Positions 1 through 5,916 are shown, counted from the stretch's first letter. The stretch is 7,249 nt of DNA from an uncultured Dermatophilus sp. (GCA_945876925.1 CAMCQD010000083.1:1-7249), one strand, 5' to 3'. Program-made: numbers and translations. Notes: generated from the letters alone by a model not told the origin.

Positions 1-882
1 CGGAAGCCCGTCCCCACAATCCAGCTGATCCTCCGTTCCCACGGGCTCCGGACCTTCGACTTCGAATCGGAGCAATACGGCCCCGGTCAGCTTTCCTACG
101 TGATGGGTCAGATCGAGGATGCGCCAGACGACACTCTCGCGGGGCTCCACAGCTACCTCGTTGGGGAAGAGGCGACACCGGCTCGACTCCCCTCTGGGCC
201 AGCTGATACCGCAGCAGGAAACCCGGTCTCTGTGTTCCTCAGCCATCGACACGAGGATGCCGCGTGGGTCGGCAAGCTCCGAGATATTCTGGGCACGCGT
301 TACGGCATAGACGGATTTGTTGCGCACGCTGATATCAGCCCGAGCGTGGCATGGCGACAAGCCATTCGGAAGGCACTGTCGTCGTGTGACCTCCTCGTCG
401 CTGTGATGCACGAGAAGTTCCACGACAGCCAGTGGTGCGACCAGGAGGTCGGGTGGGCGCTGGGGCGCAATATTGCGGTCGTTCCAGTCCGGCGCGAGCC
501 GGTACACGGACCTCGTGTGGATGGATTCCTGGAAGAGCACCAGGACTTGATCGTTGACCCCCGGCGAGGGTCCAGTGAGTTCTGGGTCGCTGAGCAAATC
601 TTCAAGACCGTCGTCACGGACGCGCGTACTCGCCGTAAGGGCGTTGCCGCGCTTGCAGAAGCCTTTGTGTCGTCGATGTCGTTCAGCTCGACACGGATGC
701 TATGGGATCTCCTGAAGGACGTCGACAAGCTGGGGCAGAATGAGATCCGCAGGCTGCGACTCGCTGTCAAAACGAACAATCAGGTTTACGACGCGGTGAG
801 TGATGGTCGGCCCATCCCCGACCTGGTCGAGGAGTTCCTAGTGAAGTTTGACCCGCCAATGACGGATGCGGGCCCCTTCTAG
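1..882 (+). CDS. TIR-domain protein, putative NADase immune effector (5' end outside window)
   Basis: The reading frame is open from base 1. The first in-frame starts are GTG at 100 and ATG at 103, but neither has a purine-rich ribosome site, and the 33 upstream codons read as ordinary protein, so the true start is probably left of the window. Numbering from GTG 100: a helical segment ends near residue 22; a TIR domain spans about 42-135, with box 1 VFLSHR at 45-50 and a WCDQE motif at 112-116 whose Glu116 sits where SARM1-type TIR domains have the catalytic glutamate. A helical C-terminal region (about 180-248) includes a TNNQVYDA segment. By family knowledge, TIR proteins with this glutamate can cleave NAD+ in abortive anti-phage defence; activity and trigger here are inferred. 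No transmembrane segment is seen. Codon use is less G/C-biased than the neighbours (33/60 G+C at 661-720), consistent with transfer. A partner gene, if any, would lie upstream. TIR assignment is firm; the defence role is moderately supported. Confidence 0.88.
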   Translation, partial: RKPVPTIQLILRSHGLRTFDFESEQYGPGQLSYVMGQIEDAPDDTLAGLHSYLVGEEATPARLPSGPADTAAGNPVSVFLSHRHEDAAWVGKLRDILGTRYGIDGFVAHADISPSVAWRQAIRKALSSCDLLVAVMHEKFHDSQWCDQEVGWALGRNIAVVPVRREPVHGPRVDGFLEEHQDLIVDPRRGSSEFWVAEQIFKTVVTDARTRRKGVAALAEAFVSSMSFSSTRMLWDLLKDVDKLGQNEIRRLRLAVKTNNQVYDAVSDGRPIPDLVEEFLVKFDPPMTDAGPF

Positions 883-886
883 GCCC
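870..886 (+). terminator. weak hairpin over the TIR gene stop codon
   Basis: GGGCC (870-874) can pair with GGCCC (882-886) around a 7-nt loop that contains most of the TAG stop. There is no T tract. It could be a weak terminator or a chance GC-rich pairing; support is low. Confidence 0.2.
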
Positions 887-937
887 CGTGACCCCTGAAC
901 CTCACTTGGCGATATTCGCATACAGCGTTCGTGGGCG

Positions 938-960
938 GCCTGGTGAAATCCCCTCCAGGC
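938..960. repeat. inverted repeat, 6-bp arms, after the TIR gene
   Basis: GCCTGG (938-943) and CCAGGC (955-960) are perfect arms around an 11-nt loop, 55 bases after the TIR stop codon. No T run follows, so a terminator role is only possible. Confidence 0.3.
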
Positions 961-972
961 GCGCTGACTAGG

Positions 973-992
973 GCGGATTCGGCAAGTTCCGC
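973..992. repeat. inverted repeat, 5-bp arms
   Basis: GCGGA (973-977) pairs with TCCGC (988-992) around a 10-nt loop. It lies 12 bp after the previous inverted repeat. It could be a second stem of a terminator region or an operator; the function is unknown. Confidence 0.25.
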
Positions 993-1352
993 AAATAGGG
1001 TATGGCAGGTAAGTAGCAGGGCGCGGCTGGTGGGCAACCCGCGGCAGGCCCGCTGTTCTGCGTCCGCGCGCCTCGTGACGTCGCGCAACGCCTCCTTCGC
1101 TTATGTGAAGCCCGGAGAGCGGGCGGGGGCGCCCATGGCGCCGGGTGGCCGCGCGCGTGAGAACCGACACGTCCGGACCCGCCCAGGTGAGCCCACGGCT
1201 GCCGCCCGGCCACGAGAACCCCAGGTCAGCAGAACGCCGCAGGCGGGCAGCCGGAACGGGCCGGCAGCGGCGGACGGCCATGCCGGGCTAGCGGGGCCAG
1301 GCGGGCGCAATGTCGCCGGGCCTTTCGGCGTACGTGACACCGGGGCGCGCGT

Positions 1353-1358
1353 TAGCGT
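1353..1358 (+). promoter_or_regulatory. probable -10 box of a leaderless promoter for the AGE gene
   Basis: TAGCGT fits the actinobacterial TAnnnT -10 pattern and ends 5 bases before the ATG at 1364, which puts the expected transcription start on or next to the start codon. No Shine-Dalgarno sequence precedes the ATG, which agrees with leaderless translation. The only -35-like element, GTGACA at 1334-1339, gives a 13-bp spacer, too short for a standard promoter, so the -35 is unresolved. The second leaderless candidate in the window (2755-2760) has nearly the same core, GTTAnCGT. Confidence 0.42.
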
Positions 1359-1363
1359 GACGC

Positions 1364-2596
1364 ATGACCGCTGCTGCGACTCCTTCTGCCGCCGAACGCG
1401 CCCGCCTCGACGAGCACGCCAGTTCGCTGGCCCGGCTAGCTGCCCGTGCCGTTCACCCCGATGGGGGGTTCGGCTGGCTCGACCCCGCCAGCAACCTCGA
1501 TCTGACCCGCCCGGTCGAAACGTGGATCACCTGCCGGATGACCCACGTCGCTGCCCTGGAAGTCACCCGGGGCGGCAAAGCCGCCGCGACCGCCAAGCCG
1601 CTGCTCGAAGTCGGCTACGAAGCCCTCACCGGCCCCCTGCAGGACCACGAGAACCGCGGCTGGTTCCCGGCAACGGGCGGCAACGGCGACCAGCCCGGCA
1701 CCAAGGCCGCCTACGCCCACGCCTTCGTCGTCCTCGCCGCCGCCTCGCTCACCAGGGCCGGGCACCCGGGCGGGCGCAAGCTGCTCGCCGAAGCCCTCGA
1801 CGTGTTCGACACGTACTTCTGGGACGAGACCGAGGGCATGGCCCGGGAAGAGTACGACGCCGCCTGGTCGGCGTGCGAGGACTACCGGGGCGTCAACGCC
1901 AACATGCACACCGTGGAGGCGATGCTCGCCGCCGGGGAAGTACTCGGCGACGACACCTACAGCCACCGCGCCCGCCGCATCGTCACCCGGGTGATCGACG
2001 GCTTCGCCAGGGACAACGACTGGCGCCTGCCCGAGCACTTCGACCAGGACTGGAACGTCCTGCTCAGCTACAACGAAGACAAGCCGGCCGACCAGTTCCG
2101 CCCCTACGGCGTCACCATCGGGCACGTGCTCGAATGGGCCCGGCTCGGGATCAACGCCTCCCGCGCGCTGGACACGCCGCTGGAGTTCGCCGTACCGCAC
2201 GCCCGGTCCCTGTTCGAGGCGGCGATCACCCGCGGATGGCACGTCGACGGCGCCGACGGGTTCGTATACACCACCGACTTCGAGGACCGCCCGATCGTGG
2301 CCGAGCGGCTGCACTGGGTGTGCTGCGAGGGCATCTCCACCGCGTGGACGCTGTACGAGGAGACCGGCGAAGAGCAGTACCTGGAGTGGTACGAGCGGCT
2401 GTGGGACTACGCCCGCCGGTACCTGCTCGACGCCGGGCACGGCGGCTGGGTGCACGAGCTGTCGCCCGCCAACGGTCCCAGCGACACGATCTGGTGGGGC
2501 AAGCCGGACGTGTACCACGCCTACCAGGCGGCCCTCGTGCCGTTGCTGCCGGGCATGGTGTCCTTCGCGGGCGCGGTCGCCTCGCAGGGCAGCTGA
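1364..2596 (+). CDS. AGE-superfamily sugar epimerase/isomerase, YihS-like
   Basis: This 410-residue protein has the expected length of the N-acylglucosamine 2-epimerase (AGE) superfamily, an (alpha/alpha)6 barrel. The nearest type by motif is the YihS/mannose isomerase group, which interconverts aldoses and ketoses such as mannose, fructose, glucose or sulfoquinovose. Residues matching the known YihS active site (Arg55, His176, His248, Glu251, His383) appear as Arg58 in WITCRMTH, His182 in NANMHTVEA, His254 and Glu257 in GHVLEWARL, and His385 in DVYHAYQA. Further family signatures are YAHAF (117-121), YRGVNANMH (174-182), HWVCCEG (317-323) and WWGKPDVYH (377-385). No signal peptide is seen, so it should be cytoplasmic. 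The ATG at 1364 lacks a ribosome site but follows a -10-like box at leaderless spacing. No sulfoglycolysis or sugar-transport genes are adjacent, so the substrate cannot be deduced from context. Family is certain; mannose versus sulfoquinovose or another sugar is open. Confidence 0.93.
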   Translation: MTAAATPSAAERARLDEHASSLARLAARAVHPDGGFGWLDPASNLDLTRPVETWITCRMTHVAALEVTRGGKAAATAKPLLEVGYEALTGPLQDHENRGWFPATGGNGDQPGTKAAYAHAFVVLAAASLTRAGHPGGRKLLAEALDVFDTYFWDETEGMAREEYDAAWSACEDYRGVNANMHTVEAMLAAGEVLGDDTYSHRARRIVTRVIDGFARDNDWRLPEHFDQDWNVLLSYNEDKPADQFRPYGVTIGHVLEWARLGINASRALDTPLEFAVPHARSLFEAAITRGWHVDGADGFVYTTDFEDRPIVAERLHWVCCEGISTAWTLYEETGEEQYLEWYERLWDYARRYLLDAGHGGWVHELSPANGPSDTIWWGKPDVYHAYQAALVPLLPGMVSFAGAVASQGS

Positions 2597-2634
2597 CCCG
2601 CACCGGGAACCGCCGCTGATCCGCTGGTGATCCG

Positions 2635-2671
2635 CCCGGCGGGGCCGGCCCGCCACGCCGGTCCCGCCGGG
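2635..2671 (+). terminator. very strong hairpin after the AGE gene, probable terminator without T tract
   Basis: Bases 2635-2649 pair with 2657-2671 through 15 pairs (14 Watson-Crick and one G-T, G2644 with T2662), closing a 7-nt loop. The outer arms CCCGGCGGG and CCCGCCGGG are perfect. It begins 39 bases after the AGE stop and is followed by GC-rich sequence, not a T run. Actinobacteria are known to use such tail-less hairpins as terminators. Its location between two genes with separate promoters supports that role. Confidence 0.6.
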
Positions 2672-2754
2672 GGCGCGCGGGCGCGGGACGCCTTACGCGC
2701 CAGCCGATCTGAGCTGCGTCGCCGGAGCACCGATGCCCGGGTGCGTCAGCGGGT

Positions 2755-2760
2755 TACCGT
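2755..2760 (+). promoter_or_regulatory. probable -10 box of a leaderless promoter for the amidohydrolase gene
   Basis: TACCGT matches TAnnnT and ends 7 bases before ATG 2768, so transcription would start at about the A of that ATG. This spacing supports ATG 2768 over the two in-frame GTG codons at 2759 and 2762 and over upstream starts. No recognisable -35 hexamer is seen. Confidence 0.42.
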
Positions 2761-2767
2761 GGTGGTC

Positions 2768-3859
2768 ATGAGCGCGGGATCGACGGTGCTGCACGTGCGC
2801 GGCCAGGTGCTGCTCGGCCCCGATGAGGTGGTCCCGCAGCTGTGGGTCGTCGGGGGCCGGGTCACCTTCACCCCGCCCGTCACCGGGGACGTCGAGACGA
2901 TCGAGGGGTACGTCGTCCCCGGGTTCGTGGACGCCCACTGCCACGTCGGGCTCGGCCACGGCGGCGCCGTGACAAAGGACGTCGCCGTGGAACAGGCCCT
3001 CACCGACCGGGACGCGGGCACCCTGCTCATCCGCGACGCCGGCTCAGCCCTGGACACCCGGTTCCTCCAGGACCGCGACGACCTGCCCCGGCTCATCCGG
3101 GCAGGGCGGCACATCGCCCGCAGCAAGCGCTACATCCGCGGCTACGCCCACGAGATCGAGCCAGAGGACCTGGTCGCCTACGTGCGGGCGCAGGCGCGCG
3201 CCGGAGACGGGTGGGTCAAGCTGGTCGGTGACTGGATCGACCGGGAGGAAGGCGACCTGGGCCCGTGCTGGCCGGCCGGCAGCCTGCCCGCGGCCATCGC
3301 GGCCGCCCACGAGGAAGGCGCCCGCGTGACCGCGCACTGCTTCGGGGAACGTTCCCTGGCCGAGTTCGCCGCCGCCGGGGTGGACTGCATCGAGCACGCC
3401 ACCGGGCTGGTCCCCGGCACCATCGACGCTTTCGCCGCCGCAGGCATCGCGATCGTGCCGACCCTGATCAACATCGCCACCTTCCCGGCCATCGCCGCCG
3501 CAGGGGAGGCCAAGTTCCCCGCATACGCGGCGCACATGCGTGACCTGCACGAACGCCGCTACGACACCATCGGGGCCGCCCATGAGGCCGGGATCCCGAT
3601 CTACGTGGGCACCGACGCGGGCGGCACCATCCCGCACGGGCTGGCCGCAGCGGAAATGGCGGAGCTGACGAAGGCCGGCCTGTCCAACGCGGAGGCGATC
3701 GGCGCCGGCACCTGGAAAGCCCGCGAATGGCTGGGCCGGCCGGGGCTGACCGAGGGCGCTCCGGCGGATTTCGTCGTGGTCAGCAACGACCCGCTCGCCG
3801 ATATCGGCACGCTGCGCTCGCCCACCCGGATCGTGCTCGACGGGCGCATCGTTGCCTGA
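2768..3859 (+). CDS. metal-dependent amidohydrolase, imidazolonepropionase/prolidase-like
   Basis: A 363-residue cytoplasmic TIM-barrel hydrolase of the amidohydrolase superfamily. The N-terminal beta-sandwich segment (about 5-50) leads into PGFVDAHCH with metal ligands His57 and His59. Further ligands are the likely carboxylated bridging Lys151 (WVKLVGDW), His190 (TAHCFGE), His210 (IEHATGL) and Asp283 (GTDAGG), so the binuclear set is complete. The C-terminus returns to the beta-sandwich with ADFVVVSNDPLADI. By family knowledge these enzymes hydrolyse cyclic amides or dipeptides (Xaa-Arg/Lys type prolidases); the substrate cannot be read from the sequence. The start at 2768 is chosen because the domain begins immediately after it and a -10 box lies at leaderless distance; the frame stays open upstream to 2627, but that stretch is Arg/Gly/Ala-rich and unlike a protein domain. 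The acetyltransferase follows after 28 bp, suggesting co-transcription. Amidohydrolase genes near the ffh-rpsP region recur in actinobacteria, as I recall. Confidence 0.92.
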   Translation: MSAGSTVLHVRGQVLLGPDEVVPQLWVVGGRVTFTPPVTGDVETIEGYVVPGFVDAHCHVGLGHGGAVTKDVAVEQALTDRDAGTLLIRDAGSALDTRFLQDRDDLPRLIRAGRHIARSKRYIRGYAHEIEPEDLVAYVRAQARAGDGWVKLVGDWIDREEGDLGPCWPAGSLPAAIAAAHEEGARVTAHCFGERSLAEFAAAGVDCIEHATGLVPGTIDAFAAAGIAIVPTLINIATFPAIAAAGEAKFPAYAAHMRDLHERRYDTIGAAHEAGIPIYVGTDAGGTIPHGLAAAEMAELTKAGLSNAEAIGAGTWKAREWLGRPGLTEGAPADFVVVSNDPLADIGTLRSPTRIVLDGRIVA

Positions 3860-3887
3860 GGGGGACTGGCAGGCGACCGGGCGGTGA

Positions 3888-4892
3888 GTGCGGGTGCACC
3901 CGCCCAGCAAAGCAGACCTCGAGCAGTACGCCCGGGCGGTGTCCATGTCCGCCGGGCGGCTGCGGCCCTGGAACCCGGTCGACCCCCGTGACCTGGGCCA
4001 CCATGTGCGCAACCAGTCGGACAGGCACCGCACCTTCCTCATCCGGGCGCTGCACCCCGAGGGCGAGCACGGAATCGTCGGCAAAGTCAACGTGACCGCC
4101 ATCACCCGGGGGCGGTCGCTCGCGGCGACGCTCGGCTATGACAGCTACGACCCGTACGCCGGGCGCGGGCTATTCACCGAGGGACTGGCCCTCATCGTCG
4201 GGATCGCGTTCGCCCCCTCGCCGCACGGGATGGGCCTGCACCGGCTGGAGGCGTGCGTGCAGCCGGGCAACACCGCCTCCGCGGGGGCGCTGCGCCGGCT
4301 GGGCTTCACCCGCCGGGGGCAGTGGTCCCGGTACCTGTGGCTGGCCGACGCCGACGGGGTGGAAGCCTGGCGCGACCACATCGTCTACGGCATGAGCCGG
4401 GAGGAATGGCCCGCGGCGGCGTACGCGCCCGCCAGCCCGGGCACGCGGGTGACCCAGCCTCTCGTGGTCGTGCTCGCCACGCAACCCGGGCCGCAGCTAC
4501 GCGGCCAGCCAGGACAGGCGCTGGCCCGGGCGCGGCGGCTGGCTGCCGAGCTGGGCGTGCCGCTGGTGCGGGACTTAACGCCCGGTCCCCCGGCCGGGGA
4601 GATAGCCGACCGGCTCGCGGACGCGGTCACGGGAGCCGTGCTGCTCACCGCGCGTCCGCGCGCCCAGGTGCCGCCGCTGCTGGCCGCGGCCGGGGAGCGC
4701 GGCGTCAGCGCCGGGAACGTCACCGTGTGGCCGCTGGAAGCCCTGGCCGGCGAACGCGCCCTCGTCCGGGTGGCGCTGGAGGCGATCGCGGCCGGGGCCA
4801 CCCGGCCGGCCCCGCGCGGCACCCCGGCCAGCGGCACGGATGAACCCGGGCCCGGCGATGCGGGCGATCAGGCCGGGATCTGGCACACTTGA
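3888..4892 (+). CDS. RimJ/RimL-like GNAT acetyltransferase with an extra C-terminal domain
   Basis: Residues 1-175 form a GNAT N-acetyltransferase of the RimJ/RimL type: RLRPWNPVDP (24-33), the acetyl-CoA loop region PYAGRGLFTEGL (89-100), and the motif B end NTASAGALRRLGF (128-140). Such enzymes acetylate N-termini of ribosomal or other proteins, antibiotics or small amines; the target here is unknown. Usual family length is about 180-200 residues, but this protein has 334. Residues about 189-305 form a second alpha/beta-looking unit that starts with the hydrophobic strand PLVVVLATQP and includes VTGAVLLTARPRAQVPPLL (247-265); a Gly/Pro/Asp tail follows. I do not recognise this unit firmly; the strand order faintly recalls a histidine-phosphatase fold without its RHG motif. 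The GTG start at 3888 follows an in-frame TGA at 3885, so the frame cannot extend upstream; GTG 3894 is an alternative. No good ribosome site is present. It lies upstream of rpsP, separated by a 207-bp leader. Confidence 0.85.
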   Translation: MRVHPPSKADLEQYARAVSMSAGRLRPWNPVDPRDLGHHVRNQSDRHRTFLIRALHPEGEHGIVGKVNVTAITRGRSLAATLGYDSYDPYAGRGLFTEGLALIVGIAFAPSPHGMGLHRLEACVQPGNTASAGALRRLGFTRRGQWSRYLWLADADGVEAWRDHIVYGMSREEWPAAAYAPASPGTRVTQPLVVVLATQPGPQLRGQPGQALARARRLAAELGVPLVRDLTPGPPAGEIADRLADAVTGAVLLTARPRAQVPPLLAAAGERGVSAGNVTVWPLEALAGERALVRVALEAIAAGATRPAPRGTPASGTDEPGPGDAGDQAGIWHT

Positions 4893-4940
4893 CTCCCGTA
4901 CCCGCGTGGCAGCGCCCTGCTGGCGTGCCCGGTCCGTGTT

Positions 4941-4958
4941 CCGCCCCGGTGAGGGCGG
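4941..4958 (+). terminator. hairpin after the acetyltransferase gene, possible terminator
   Basis: CCGCCC (4941-4946) and GGGCGG (4953-4958) form a perfect 6-bp stem with a 6-nt loop, 48 bases after the stop codon and upstream of the rpsP leader. No T tract follows. It may end the amidohydrolase-acetyltransferase transcript, or sit in the rpsP 5' leader. Confidence 0.35.
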
Positions 4959-4995
4959 CGGTATTCGAGTCGCAGAATCCCGCGAACCAGGCGCC

Positions 4996-5010
4996 CGCAG
5001 GATACCTGCG
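4996..5010. repeat. short inverted repeat in the rpsP leader, possible operator
   Basis: CGCAG (4996-5000) and CTGCG (5006-5010) are perfect arms around GATAC, about 90 bp before the rpsP start. The centre overlaps CAGGAT (4998-5003), which resembles an actinobacterial -10 element, though I find no matching -35. It could be part of the rpsP promoter or a protein-binding site; this is inference. Confidence 0.3.
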
Positions 5011-5083
5011 ACGCGCCTACCCCTGAGCGCTGATCCCCCGCATCTGCGACTGTGCGGTCTCGCCACGCTCACGCATCAGATAC

Positions 5084-5088
5084 AGGAG
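5084..5088 (+). promoter_or_regulatory. ribosome-binding site deciding the rpsP start
   Basis: AGGAG ends 11 bases before GTG 5100. It fixes the start there, matching the conserved bS16 N-terminus (MAVKIRLKRMG), and excludes the in-frame upstream GTG at 5052. Confidence 0.75.
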
Positions 5089-5099
5089 ACACCACCAAC

Positions 5100-5582
5100 G
5101 TGGCCGTCAAGATTCGCCTCAAGCGCATGGGCAAGATCCGCAGCCCCTTCTACCGCGTCGTCGTCATGGACTCCCGCACCAAGCGGGACGGCCGGGCCAT
5201 CGAGGAGATCGGCGTCTACCACCCGACGCGCGAGCCGTCCGTCATCGAGATCAACTCCGAGCGGGCCCAGTACTGGCTCGGGGTCGGTGCCCAGCCGACC
5301 GACCAGGTCGCCAGGCTCCTGAAGATCACCGGCGACTGGCAGAAGTTCAAGGGTGAGCCGGGGGCCGAGGGCTCCCTCAAGACCGCCGCCGCCAAGCCCA
5401 GCAAGAAGGAACTGTACGAGGCGGCACTCGCCGCAGCCGGCAAGGCTGACGACGAGTTCGCCAAGCGGGGCCCGGCCACCGCGCGCAAGAAGGCCGATGC
5501 CAGCTCCGAGCCGGCGCAGGACGGCGCTGAGGCACCTGCCGCCCAGGAGGCCGCAGCCGCAGAGCCGAAGGCCGAGGACTGA
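5100..5582 (+). CDS. rpsP: 30S ribosomal protein bS16 with long C-terminal tail
   Basis: The first 85 or so residues are a complete bS16: MAVKIRLKRMGKIRSPFYRV at the start, DSRTKRDGRAIEEIGVYHP (24-42), and the WLGVGAQPTDQVARLL segment (59-74). bS16 binds 16S rRNA early in 30S assembly and stabilises the 5' and central domains. E. coli bS16 has 82 residues; this one has 160. The extra part (about 88-160) is Lys-, Ala- and Glu-rich, includes a likely helix at SKKELYEAALAAAG (101-114), and is probably disordered towards its acidic end; such tails are common in actinobacteria. It is the first gene of the translation operon, with a 207-bp untranslated or promoter-bearing region in front. The next gene begins 2 bp after its stop, and the ribosome site of that gene lies inside the last codons of rpsP. 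Confidence 0.98.
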   Translation: MAVKIRLKRMGKIRSPFYRVVVMDSRTKRDGRAIEEIGVYHPTREPSVIEINSERAQYWLGVGAQPTDQVARLLKITGDWQKFKGEPGAEGSLKTAAAKPSKKELYEAALAAAGKADDEFAKRGPATARKKADASSEPAQDGAEAPAAQEAAAAEPKAED

Positions 5583-5584
5583 CC

Positions 5585-5827
5585 GTGCTGGAGGAGGCGC
5601 TCGAGCACCTCGTCCGCGGGATCGTCGAGCACGACGAGGACGTCATCGTCCGCCGCCGGGGCCACCGGCGCGGGGACGTCCTGGAGGTTCGCGTCCACCC
5701 GGACGACCTGGGCCGCGTCATCGGCCGTTCGGGCCGCACCGCCAGCGCGCTGCGCACCGTCGTGGGCGCGCTCGCGGGCGGGCGGCAGGTGCGGGTCGAC
5801 ATCGTCGACACCGACCGCGAGCACTGA
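5585..5827 (+). CDS. khpA: KH-domain RNA-binding protein KhpA
   Basis: An 80-residue single KH domain protein, the standard length for KhpA (YlqC family). The RNA-binding GxxG loop is GRSG at 47-50, within GRVIGRSGRTASALRTVV (43-60), and the flanking strands are VLEVRVHPDD (32-41) and QVRVDIVDTD (68-77). KhpA binds diverse RNAs, often as a partner of KhpB, and influences cell division, growth or small-RNA function in several Gram-positive bacteria. The gene sits between rpsP and rimM, its usual place. GTG 5585 is supported by GAGGA at 5574-5578, six bases upstream and inside the end of rpsP, so translation is probably coupled. The stop codon overlaps a 14-bp palindrome. Confidence 0.96.
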   Translation: MLEEALEHLVRGIVEHDEDVIVRRRGHRRGDVLEVRVHPDDLGRVIGRSGRTASALRTVVGALAGGRQVRVDIVDTDREH

Positions 5828-5838
5828 CCGGCCGGTCA
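5825..5838. repeat. perfect 14-bp palindrome over the khpA stop codon
   Basis: TGACCGGCCGGTCA is a perfect palindrome beginning with the TGA stop of khpA. In RNA it could form only a loop-less stem, so as a symmetric site it would more naturally bind a dimeric protein on DNA. In GC-rich DNA such a palindrome may arise by chance. Confidence 0.4.
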
Positions 5839-5870
5839 CCGGGCGCACCAGCAGGTCTTCGGGGCCAGGG

Positions 5871-5916
5871 CATCGGGGCACCCCCACGTGCGGGGCGCCC
5901 CGATGCGCGTTTGTTC
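5871..5916 (+). terminator. attenuator-like hairpin between khpA and rimM
   Basis: CATCGGGGC (5871-5879) pairs perfectly with GCCCCGATG (5897-5905). Inside, after a small asymmetric bulge, CCCC (5882-5885) pairs with GGGG (5892-5895) around a 6-nt loop. A short T-rich stretch, TTTGTTC (5910-5916), follows. Stem plus weak T tract resembles an intrinsic terminator, but it lies within an operon whose downstream genes are essential or important, so partial termination, mRNA processing or protection is more likely than full termination. It ends only 6 bases before the rimM ribosome site. Confidence 0.55.

Larger units (their letters stand above)
883..1363. other. 481-bp intergenic region without a convincing gene
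   Basis: Frames crossing this stretch run into the following epimerase gene in the wrong frame or are Arg/Pro/Gly-rich antisense readings, and none resembles a known protein. I see no tRNA, CRISPR array or insertion-sequence end. The left part (about 900-1010) is more A/T-rich and holds two small inverted repeats; the right part is very GC-rich and ends in a probable leaderless promoter. It marks the boundary between the lower-GC TIR gene and the high-GC chromosome-like genes, so it could contain a junction of an inserted segment, but no direct repeat showing that is visible inside the window. Confidence 0.6.

Noticed and set aside
935..1000. Possible tRNA or tRNA-fragment attachment site
   Set aside because: Two small stems are present, but there is no T-loop GTTCGA motif, no acceptor stem pairing and no anticodon arm on either strand.
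931..2619. 562-codon + strand open frame overlapping the AGE gene
   Set aside because: The product is Arg/Pro/Gly-rich with no recognisable motif and is a shifted reading of the AGE gene, which has complete catalytic motifs.
1436..2656. 406-codon - strand open frame opposite the AGE gene
   Set aside because: Long antisense frames are expected in GC-rich coding DNA. The product is Val/Gly/Ala-rich without a domain.
3044..4105. 353-codon - strand open frame across the amidohydrolase-acetyltransferase junction
   Set aside because: It is antisense to two well-supported genes, and its product is low-complexity with no family signature.
1..4892. TIR gene, AGE epimerase, amidohydrolase and acetyltransferase as one new defence system
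   Set aside because: The TIR gene differs in base composition and is separated by 481 bp. The AGE gene and the amidohydrolase each seem to have their own promoter, with a strong hairpin between them. Nothing links their chemistry to TIR signalling.
4889..4894. TTGACT as a -35 box for rpsP
   Set aside because: It overlaps the acetyltransferase stop codon, and no TAnnnT element lies 16-19 bp downstream.
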